64,000 nucleotides of DNA from Vagococcus acidifermentans (GTDB lineage: Bacteria > Bacillota > Bacilli > Lactobacillales > Vagococcaceae), in the NCBI RefSeq assembly GCF_003987655.1, contig NZ_NGKC01000003.1:171309-235308 (forward strand), read 5' to 3'. A program made the translations under genes and the position numbers. The notes beneath the pieces are model-generated. The model saw nothing but the letters and a program-made list of their open reading frames with translations. It was not told the DNA's origin and searched no databases. This document shows positions 7,227 to 15,361 of this stretch, in pieces; within the stretch, counting starts at the first letter, position 1, and each line of letters opens with the position of its first letter.

Positions 7227-8588
7227 CTATTCTTCGTCCTCAACAACCAGTCTGCTCAATTTTTTATCGAAAATGAACAGCAGCAAAGCTGAAGCGATAG
7301 CGATGGCCGGGATGACTGTGTAAACAATCATCATGTCAAATTGCAGGACGAAAGCGTACAAATGGCCGTAGCTGAAACCGGCAACAAACGTCGCACCTGT
7401 CCAGACACCCATCATGATACTTAAAATCCGTTTAGGTGCAAATTTACTGACAAAGGAGTTGCCTAGGGGCGAGAAGAACATCTCACCGGCACTCAGCATG
7501 ATGCCGAACACGATAATCCAAAGCAGGCTCGCTTTGTGGTCGCTGGAAGCACCGACGCCCCGTGTCAACTCTGCACCAATCAGGAGCAGGAAGGAGGCAC
7601 CAAGCAGCAGCAGACCGATACCGGTTTTGCGGAAGAGACTCATGTCGCCTTGCGGACGCTTGGACAATTTGAGCCACAATGCCGCGAGAATCGGGCCTAA
7701 AACGATACAGGTCAGAGCGTTCAATGAATCAAACCATGAGGTCTGAACGACGACTTTGCCGACGTTTAAGTTAACAAATTCTGACATGTAATCATAGACT
7801 GACAGGTAAGACATATACCAGAACAGCCAGAAGATAATTGAAAACAGAGAAACAAGAATAATAGCGAAGACGCGTTTCTTTTCAGTAGTTGTCAATGGTT
7901 TCTTTTCCTGTTCTTCGTCAGCAGCGGCAGTTTTTTTCTTGGTTTTAGAGAAAGGCAGTCTGCCGGCATCTCCCAGGAAACGCCAAGAAATCACAAACCA
8001 GATTGCACCGACTAAACAGATAAGTGCCGCAATCAAAAATGCCTGAGAAAAGCCTTGAATGCCGTTTCTCATGAAAGTGAATGATACGAGAACGCCGACA
8101 GCAGTCGTGCCAATCAACGATCCTACGTTAATAAACGAATACTGGACAGAGTATGCCGAATCCAGCTGACGCTGATTGTCAAACAACTCCCCTGTGACGG
8201 CCATCAAGTTGCCTTTGAAAAAGCCGGTGCCGATTGACACCAGGATGATCGTGGCCCACATCATGGATGAAGAGGTCGCAATCGACCCGACATAATAGCC
8301 GGCCCCCATCAATACCATTCCTAAAGGTATCAAATATCTTGCGCCGATCCAGCGGTCGGCGACTCCGCCGAGGATAAACGGAGCCAGATAGGTAAAGGCC
8401 ACCAAGTACGATTGCATAACAGCTGCTTCGCCTTTACTGACTCCCAGCCCGCCGGTCGCAATCGAATAAATCAGAAAGTTGTAAATCAGCCATTTTGAGG
8501 CGTAATAGGCGGCTCTTTCAAATGTAAAGGTCAATGAGCAAAAATAAAATCCTACAGGAAATTTGGTTTTTTCCGCAGTTGTGTTCAC
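7227..8588 (-). CDS. POT/PTR family proton-dependent oligopeptide transporter
   Basis: A 453-residue polytopic membrane protein with about 12-14 helices. The N-terminal FERAAYYASKWLIYNFLIY segment corresponds to the ExxERxxYY proton-coupling motif region of POT carriers (here FERAAYY), and a charged cytoplasmic loop (KTKKKTAAADEEQEKK) separates the two halves. It would import di- and tripeptides with protons. ATG follows an AGGAGAG site, 24 bases after the proline iminopeptidase gene, so the two form an operon that feeds imported proline peptides to peptidases. Confidence 0.82.
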   Translation of the reverse strand: MNTTAEKTKFPVGFYFCSLTFTFERAAYYASKWLIYNFLIYSIATGGLGVSKGEAAVMQSYLVAFTYLAPFILGGVADRWIGARYLIPLGMVLMGAGYYVGSIATSSSMMWATIILVSIGTGFFKGNLMAVTGELFDNQRQLDSAYSVQYSFINVGSLIGTTAVGVLVSFTFMRNGIQGFSQAFLIAALICLVGAIWFVISWRFLGDAGRLPFSKTKKKTAAADEEQEKKPLTTTEKKRVFAIILVSLFSIIFWLFWYMSYLSVYDYMSEFVNLNVGKVVVQTSWFDSLNALTCIVLGPILAALWLKLSKRPQGDMSLFRKTGIGLLLLGASFLLLIGAELTRGVGASSDHKASLLWIIVFGIMLSAGEMFFSPLGNSFVSKFAPKRILSIMMGVWTGATFVAGFSYGHLYAFVLQFDMMIVYTVIPAIAIASALLLFIFDKKLSRLVVEDEE

Positions 8589-8612
8589 TTGTTTTCTCTC
8601 CTGTCTAAAAAG

Positions 8613-9494
8613 CTAGTCATGCTGATTCAGCCATTCCAGCAATATTTTTTTATACAATTCTTTTTCATCAACAAACGGCATGTGACGGCTGTGGGCAAAC
8701 AATTCCCAGCGCGCGTTCGGCAAAGCGTCATACATTACTTTGTTGATTAGCGGTGTGGACAAATCGTTTGTACCGCTGGTAAGCAGCACCGGCACATTAA
8801 TATCTTTCAGTTTATCCACGTAGTTGAAGTCTTTTAGCGTCCCGGTCGGTGAATACTCGTTTGGTCCCCAAGCGGTCATATATGCTTCGGTTCCCGGTGT
8901 TTTTTTGCGTCTGAGAGGTTCCGGCGAATGCTCGTCGGGTTCATCGGTGGCATGGCGTACCATGTATTTGGCGTTCACAGCTAAATATTGCGGATTGTCG
9001 TAGTCTTCAGTTTCTTCAGCATGGCGAATAATGGCTTGTTCTTCTTCTGTCATAAATGTAATCATGCGGCGCTGTTCCTGCTTCCAAAGCTGAGAAGACG
9101 GCAATGTACTGGAAAAAACGGCACTGGCAATGCCTTTGGGAGAATAATCACATAAATAAGCAATTGTCAGCATGCCGCCCCATGATTGTCCCAAGAGGTG
9201 AACCTCGTCCAATCCGAGGTGTTCTCTCAAAGCAATCAATTCCTCGATCCACGTTTCCTGATGCCACAAGTCAGGTCTGCCTGTCACAGCGGATTTCCCG
9301 CAGCCTATCTGATCGTACATCACGAGCATCCGGCCGTCTTCAGCGTAGTCGTCCAGCAACTCAAAATAATTGTGCGTCGAACCGGGCCCTCCGTGAATCA
9401 GTACTAGCGGTTTCTTGCCGCCGGTGTTTTCGCCGACTACACGATAATAGGTTTGGTACCCGAGATATGGCATGTACCCTTCTGTTACTTTCAA
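8613..9494 (-). CDS. pip: Proline iminopeptidase (alpha/beta hydrolase, S33)
   Basis: A 293-residue hydrolase that releases N-terminal proline from peptides. The oxyanion segment HGGPGSTHNY, the DQIGCGKS motif and the nucleophile elbow GQSWGG (Ser104) are those of the proline iminopeptidase family; the Asp (LTSGTNDLSTP) and His (HSRHMPFVDE) of the triad follow at about 245 and 270. The start is TTG, positioned 6 bases after AAGGAAGGG. It leads an operon with the POT transporter and stands upstream of pepQ. Confidence 0.88.
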   Translation of the reverse strand: MKVTEGYMPYLGYQTYYRVVGENTGGKKPLVLIHGGPGSTHNYFELLDDYAEDGRMLVMYDQIGCGKSAVTGRPDLWHQETWIEELIALREHLGLDEVHLLGQSWGGMLTIAYLCDYSPKGIASAVFSSTLPSSQLWKQEQRRMITFMTEEEQAIIRHAEETEDYDNPQYLAVNAKYMVRHATDEPDEHSPEPLRRKKTPGTEAYMTAWGPNEYSPTGTLKDFNYVDKLKDINVPVLLTSGTNDLSTPLINKVMYDALPNARWELFAHSRHMPFVDEKELYKKILLEWLNQHD

Positions 9495-9530
9495 TTGAAA
9501 CCCTTCCTTTCTTGAAATGTCTACTTGTTA

Positions 9531-9539
9531 AGTATATCA
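9531..9539 (-). promoter_or_regulatory. Extended -10 promoter of the pip operon
   Basis: On the minus strand TGATATACT matches the extended -10 pattern about 37 bases before the TTG start; no good -35 is seen. Confidence 0.55.
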
Positions 9540-9691
9540 CGTTGATAGAAACGCTTTGCTTAAAATGAAAGCATTATAATAAAACAATGAAAAACTCATA
9601 ACAAACGTTTTCTCTCATACTTGCCTGAAAAATAACGGGTTCGGAAAGAGGTTTTATCTGTTCCATCCGTCAAAATGAAACTGGTTTCTAT

Positions 9692-9720
9692 TGGACAAAC
9701 AACTGATTAGCCTTTACAAT
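9692..9720 (+). promoter_or_regulatory. Promoter of obgE
   Basis: TGGACA (9692-9697), 17 bases, TACAAT (9715-9720). The start point would be near 9727, ahead of the AGGAGG at 9745-9750. Confidence 0.75.
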
Positions 9721-9757
9721 GAGAAAGAGATTTCAGTTAGGAATAGGAGGACGCATG

Positions 9758-11071
9758 ATGTCCATGTTTTTAGATCAGGTGACCATTCAAGTCAAAGCCG
9801 GAAAAGGCGGCGACGGTATGGTTGCTTTCAGGAGAGAAAAATACGTCCCGGACGGCGGGCCGGCAGGCGGCGACGGCGGCCGCGGCGGCGATGTGATACT
9901 TGTGGTCGATGAAGGACTGCGAACGCTGATGGATTTCCGCTACAACCGGCACTTCAAAGCGCAATCAGGTGAAAACGGTATGAGCAAAGGGATGCACGGC
10001 AGAGGAGCCGAAGATCTAGTTGTCAAAGTGCCGCCGGGCACCACTGTCCGTGATGAGGCGACCGGCAATCTGCTTGGCGACTTGCTGACGCACGGCCAGA
10101 CGCTGACGATTGCCAAAGGCGGCCGGGGCGGCCGGGGCAATATCCGTTTTGCTTCGCCAAGAAATCCCGCACCGGAAATCGCTGAAAATGGCGAACCCGG
10201 TCAAGAGCGCGCTGTTTTGATGGAACTGAAGGTGCTGGCTGATGTCGGGCTGGTCGGTTTCCCGTCAGTCGGCAAATCGACGTTGCTTTCAATTGTGTCG
10301 AAGGCACGACCGAAAATCGGTGCTTATCATTTCACGACACTTGTGCCTAATCTTGGGATGGTGACAACGCAGGACGGACGCAGTTTTGTCATGGCGGATT
10401 TGCCGGGACTGATTGAAGGCGCGTCGCAAGGTGTCGGGCTGGGCACACAGTTTCTGCGTCATATCGAACGCACACGGGTCATTTTGCATGTCATTGACAT
10501 GAGCGGAATGGAAGGGCGCGATCCTTTTGAGGATTATTTGGCCATCAACAAAGAACTCGAGTCCCACAATTTGCGCCTCTTGGAGCGTCCGCAGATTATC
10601 GTGGCTAATAAAATGGATATGCCGGACGCAGCAGACAATCTGGTTTTATTCAAAGAACAGCTGGCAGCACTCCAGCAGACGGATGATGTTGAGGAAACTC
10701 GGGTGTTCCCGATTTCGGGCGTGACCCGTCAAGGCATTGAGGCGCTGCTCAGTGCGACGGCTGATTTGCTTGAAGTAACGGATGAATTTCCGCTTTATGA
10801 AGATGAAGTGGTGGAAGATGTTGTGCGCTATGAGTTTCATGACGATGCACCTGAGTTTGAGGTATCCAGAGATGATGATGCCACGTGGGTGCTTTCCGGC
10901 GAAAAACTGGAGCGTCTGTTCAGCATGACTAACTTCGACCGGGATGAAAGCACGATGCGCTTTGCCAGACAGCTGCGCTCGATGGGCGTGGATGAGAAGC
11001 TGCGCCAGCTGGGTGCCCGTGACGGCGACTTGGTCAGAATCAATGAGTTTGTGTTTGAATTTGTGGATTAA
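9758..11071 (+). CDS. obgE: Obg family GTPase
   Basis: A 437-residue GTPase needed for 50S ribosome maturation and growth control. The glycine-rich Obg fold covers about 1-158 ([13 protein letters not shown] and repeated GG-rich turns), the G domain follows with G1 GFPSVGKST (about 167-175), G3 [10 protein letters not shown] and G4 NKMD, and the last about 80 residues are the OCT domain. I chose ATG 9758, 7 bases after AGGAGG, since the family begins MSMFLD; ATG 9755 and 9764 are close alternatives. It has its own promoter and terminator. Confidence 0.96.
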   Translation: MSMFLDQVTIQVKAGKGGDGMVAFRREKYVPDGGPAGGDGGRGGDVILVVDEGLRTLMDFRYNRHFKAQSGENGMSKGMHGRGAEDLVVKVPPGTTVRDEATGNLLGDLLTHGQTLTIAKGGRGGRGNIRFASPRNPAPEIAENGEPGQERAVLMELKVLADVGLVGFPSVGKSTLLSIVSKARPKIGAYHFTTLVPNLGMVTTQDGRSFVMADLPGLIEGASQGVGLGTQFLRHIERTRVILHVIDMSGMEGRDPFEDYLAINKELESHNLRLLERPQIIVANKMDMPDAADNLVLFKEQLAALQQTDDVEETRVFPISGVTRQGIEALLSATADLLEVTDEFPLYEDEVVEDVVRYEFHDDAPEFEVSRDDDATWVLSGEKLERLFSMTNFDRDESTMRFARQLRSMGVDEKLRQLGARDGDLVRINEFVFEFVD

Positions 11072-11078
11072 AATGATT

Positions 11079-11120
11079 CCCCTGTGTTTTCCGGTCAACG
11101 GCCGGACGCGGGGGTTTTTT
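11079..11120 (+). terminator. Terminator of obgE
   Basis: A stem of CCCC...TCCGG with CCGGA...GGGG across a small loop, followed by six T residues. Confidence 0.8.
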
Positions 11121-11230
11121 CAAGTAAAAGGGATGCAAAAATTTCGAAAAGCGTCTATAATGAAGCGACTGAGAAAAATGCGACCTTCAAATCGTAATGG
11201 ATTTCAGAATCTTTAATGAAATGATGGTGA

Positions 11231-12361
<1,131 letters not shown>

Positions 12362-12370
12362 CGTAAAGAA

Positions 12371-12395
12371 AGAGGCTGTGTTTCAGCCTCTTTTT
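12371..12395 (+). terminator. Terminator of mnmA
   Basis: An 8-bp perfect stem AGAGGCTG with CAGCCTCT, a 5-base loop and a T run. Confidence 0.9.
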
Positions 12396-12532
12396 GCGTT
12401 ATGTTCAAAAGCTAGGGTATACTGACTTAATCCGACATTGGAAAATAAAAAAGGGACGGATAAAAAAGAGTTCTTCAGTGACATGTTTTTTGATATGAAA
12501 GTATGCAAAAAGGCTTTTTAGTTGCTCAAATA

Positions 12533-12561
12533 TTGATTTTCCACTAATCTGTATGTATAAC
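12533..12561 (+). promoter_or_regulatory. Promoter of the DUF1033-topB operon
   Basis: TTGATT (12533-12538), 17 bases, TATAAC (12556-12561), 28 bases before the start codon. Confidence 0.6.
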
Positions 12562-12588
12562 TTATAAGGGTAAGAGGTTGATAAGGAC

Positions 12589-12966
12589 ATGTACCAAGTA
12601 GTCATCATTTATGGAGAGAGCGAGCCTTGGTGGTTTTTTGACGACTGGCAGGATGACATCGTAGAGGAATATCAATTCGAGTCTTTTGAAGAAGCTGAAT
12701 TGCAGTATTTAAAGCTGCTTCACGAGTTTGCACAGGACTATGACCATCGGCAGCTGAAAACAGCTCATTTGTCTGCTTTCTGGAATGATGGTGATGTGCG
12801 TTTTTGCGAGGAGTGTGATGACGACTTGCAATTGTATCACGGATTGATGCTGATTAAAGATTATAAAAAATTAAAAGAAGAGGAATTATTAATTGATGAA
12901 GCAGTTGATTATAGCGGAAAAGCCAAGTGTTGCAAGAGACTTGGCAAAGGTGCTGGGCGCGAATAA
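12589..12966 (+). CDS. DUF1033 family protein
   Basis: A 125-residue acidic protein. The opening MYQVVIIYGESEPWWFFDDW and the later FWNDGDVRFCEECDDDLQ-like stretch match the DUF1033 family found across Lactobacillales; its function is unknown. The paired cysteines in FCEECDD could bind a metal. Its last 71 bases overlap the start of topB in another frame, giving an unusual basic tail (KAKCCKRLGKGAGRE) that is probably a product of the overlap. Coupled expression with topB is likely. Confidence 0.78.
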   Translation: MYQVVIIYGESEPWWFFDDWQDDIVEEYQFESFEEAELQYLKLLHEFAQDYDHRQLKTAHLSAFWNDGDVRFCEECDDDLQLYHGLMLIKDYKKLKEEELLIDEAVDYSGKAKCCKRLGKGAGRE

Positions 12967-14974
12967 GAAAACCAAAACATATATTGAAGGCCCCAATGTA
13001 ATCGTCACATGGGCGCTGGGGCATTTGCTGGGATTGAAAATGCCGGAGGATTACAAAAAAGAATGGGCAGAGTGGCAGCTGGCTACACTGCCGATGATTC
13101 CTAAGAAGCACGGTATCAAACCGCTGCCGAAAACCCGGCACCAGTTGTCGGCCATTGCCCAGCTGGCCAGAAGGTCTGATGTCAAAGAGGCAGTTATTGC
13201 AACTGACGCGGGGCGCGAAGGCGAGCTGGTGGCGCGCTGGATTTTAGCGTATGTCAAGTTTGACAAACCGGTCAAGCGTTTATGGATTTCCTCCCAGACT
13301 GACAAGGCGATACGTGAAGGGTTTAAGCAATTAAAACCAAGCCAAGCGTATGATAATCTCTACGCTTCCGCACAGGCACGCTCTGAGGCTGACTGGCTGG
13401 TCGGGCTGAATGTGACCCGGGCTTTGACGGTGAAATACCAAGACAGTTTATCAGCCGGCCGGGTGCAGACGCCGACATTGGCGATGGTCCGCCGTCAGGA
13501 AGAAAAAATCGAACACTTTAAACCTGAAACATACTATACACTGGATTTGCTGTATCAAGGGTTGAAAGGCAGACTGCAGTTGAAGCAGCCGCGGATGTAC
13601 AAAGAACGCGAACAGCTGGCAGCGCTGATTGAGAATTTTTCAGCCAAGCAAGGTGTTGTCACGGACATCAAAGAAAAAGAAAAACGCGAGTCTGCGCCGC
13701 TGCCTTATGATTTGACCGAAATCCAGCGGGAAGCGAATCAGCGGTATCAGTTTTCGGCTAAAAAAACTTTGTCGGTCATCCAGCAGCTCTATGAAGTGCA
13801 CAAAATAGTGACGTATCCAAGAACGGACTCCAAATATTTGACATCTGATATGAAACAAACCATGACAGAGCGGCTGCAGGCGCTGGTGGCTTTTGATGCC
13901 GAACGGGCGAAACGCTATTTGAAAAATGGCGGGAAAGTCGTCCAGCAGAAAGTCTTTCAAGATGCCAAAGTGACGGACCACCACGGGCTGATACCGACAG
14001 AAGTGGCGCCGCGCGTGGAAAAACTGGATAATGATGAATTGCGGATTTACCGGATGATTGTGGAGCGCTTTTTCGGGCTGTTCGCACCGGTTCACGTTGC
14101 TTTGAAGCAAACGATTACTGTGAAAGTAGATGATGCCGAATTTCTTTTCAGGCAGGAGCAAATCAAAGAAGCCGGCTGGAAAGAAAGTGATGATGTCGCC
14201 GGCAAACAGGTGGTTTTCAAAAAACAGCAAGGTATCCCGCTGGACTTTCATATCAATAAAGAGTTGACGACACCGCCGGCTCCGCTATCAGAGGGCACGC
14301 TGCTGGCTCAAATGGAAAAACACAATCTCGGCACGCCGGCAACCCGTGCGGAAATCATCGAGAAATTGATTTCTTCGGATTTGATGGAGCGGAACAATGG
14401 CAAATTGTCTGTTTCAGCTAAAGGCAGGCAGTTGCTGAAACTGGTGAATCCGTCGCTGGTGAGTCCGGAGTTGACTGAAAAGTGGGAAAAAGCCCTTGAA
14501 GCAATCGCCAGAGGTCAGCTTGACGGCCGCAAGTTTATCCGTGAAATCGAAGAAGATACGAAACAGCTGGTGTCTGAAATCAAAACCAGCGACAAGACAT
14601 ACCGGGATTTTTCTTTGACGACCAAAAAATGTCCTGAATGCGGCGAGCTGTTGAGGGAGCGCAATACCAGAGACGGCAAAATTTATGTGTGTTCCAATCC
14701 GGAATGTACTTACCGGCGGCGGAAAGAGCCGAAACTGAGTAATCACCGCTGCCCGACGTGCAAGCGGAAAATGCAAATCATTGAAGGGAAGAACGGGGCC
14801 TATTTCCGTTGCCCGCATGACGGTACTACTGAAAAAATGCTGGGTAAAAAAGCACGCAACCAGAAAATCAGCAAACATGAAGAACGCCGTCTGATGAAAA
14901 AAATCAACCAAGAGAGCGAACCGGCGGAAAGCCCGTTGGCCGCCGCTCTCAGAAAAGCCATGGAAGAAAAATAA
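12896..14974 (+). CDS. topB: DNA topoisomerase III
   Basis: A 692-residue type IA topoisomerase. The TOPRIM domain (IIAEKPSVARDLAKVL, then DAGREGE) starts the protein, the catalytic tyrosine is in VTYPRTDSKYL at about residue 307, and the C-terminal region has zinc-binding CPECGELL...CSNPEC and CPTCKRKM motifs. It decatenates and relaxes DNA during replication and recombination. I chose ATG 12896, with AGAGGA 11 bases upstream; it overlaps the DUF1033 gene. Confidence 0.95.
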   Translation: MKQLIIAEKPSVARDLAKVLGANKKTKTYIEGPNVIVTWALGHLLGLKMPEDYKKEWAEWQLATLPMIPKKHGIKPLPKTRHQLSAIAQLARRSDVKEAVIATDAGREGELVARWILAYVKFDKPVKRLWISSQTDKAIREGFKQLKPSQAYDNLYASAQARSEADWLVGLNVTRALTVKYQDSLSAGRVQTPTLAMVRRQEEKIEHFKPETYYTLDLLYQGLKGRLQLKQPRMYKEREQLAALIENFSAKQGVVTDIKEKEKRESAPLPYDLTEIQREANQRYQFSAKKTLSVIQQLYEVHKIVTYPRTDSKYLTSDMKQTMTERLQALVAFDAERAKRYLKNGGKVVQQKVFQDAKVTDHHGLIPTEVAPRVEKLDNDELRIYRMIVERFFGLFAPVHVALKQTITVKVDDAEFLFRQEQIKEAGWKESDDVAGKQVVFKKQQGIPLDFHINKELTTPPAPLSEGTLLAQMEKHNLGTPATRAEIIEKLISSDLMERNNGKLSVSAKGRQLLKLVNPSLVSPELTEKWEKALEAIARGQLDGRKFIREIEEDTKQLVSEIKTSDKTYRDFSLTTKKCPECGELLRERNTRDGKIYVCSNPECTYRRRKEPKLSNHRCPTCKRKMQIIEGKNGAYFRCPHDGTTEKMLGKKARNQKISKHEERRLMKKINQESEPAESPLAAALRKAMEEK

Positions 14975-14981
14975 ATAAACG

Positions 14982-15014
14982 AAAGACCTGCTTCACGTCA
15001 AGCAGGTCTTTTTG
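14982..15014 (+). terminator. Terminator of topB
   Basis: AAAGACCTGCTT pairs with AAGCAGGTCTTT across a 6-base loop, followed by T residues. Confidence 0.92.
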
Positions 15015-15166
15015 TCGCACCGTGACGAAGCGAAAGAAAGGGAAATTGTTTCTATTTATTATTATGCGGGCTGCTGCGTTTAGCGGCGGACAGGCTGACA
15101 GACGGGCGCAGGCGTATTTTTCCCCCTTGTTTAAGGATGTGTCAGGCAATTTATAACGTCTGCTTC

Positions 15167-15195
15167 TTGCTTAAAGCCGCCGCCGTTGATATACT
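15167..15195 (+). promoter_or_regulatory. Promoter of the small ORF and P-type ATPase
   Basis: TTGCTT (15167-15172), 17 bases, TATACT (15190-15195), preceded by TGA which makes an extended -10. The start point would be near 15202, ahead of the small ORF. Confidence 0.7.
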
Positions 15196-15221
15196 GTTCT
15201 AAATTAGTTTTGGAGGTGGTA

Positions 15222-15350
15222 ATGAAGTGGACAGCGATAGTGAAAGCGACCCGAAAAGGAAAAAAGTGCACTATCTTATTTTATAAAAAGGGCAGCCCCC
15301 GGAAAACCAGTCAACAGGGGTTATTTGTGCTGCACATTTTTATCAAATAA
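15222..15350 (+). CDS. Small 42-aa ORF upstream of the P-type ATPase (possible leader peptide)
   Basis: ATG 15222 follows GGAGGTGG (15212-15219), one of the best ribosome sites in the window, and the frame runs to TAA 15348-15350. The product is short and strongly basic (MKWTAIVKATRKGKKC at the start, hydrophobic LFVLHIFIK at the end). Its stop overlaps the AAGGAG site of the ATPase, so translation of the two is probably coupled. It is the only candidate gene in the 345 bases before the ATPase. I do not recognise it; it may be a leader peptide, a regulatory subunit or a chance ORF. Confidence 0.5.
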   Translation: MKWTAIVKATRKGKKCTILFYKKGSPRKTSQQGLFVLHIFIK

Positions 15351-15361
15351 GGAGCTAAAAC

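Noticed and set aside
9540..9575. Possible catabolite-control (cre) site upstream of pip
   Set aside because: TAGAAACGCTTTGC has the central CG but misses the outer TG and CA positions.
15015..15361. Mn2+ (yybP-ykoY) or Mg2+ (M-box) riboswitch before the P-type ATPase
   Set aside because: The conserved cores of these riboswitches are absent; the region instead contains a promoter and a small ORF.
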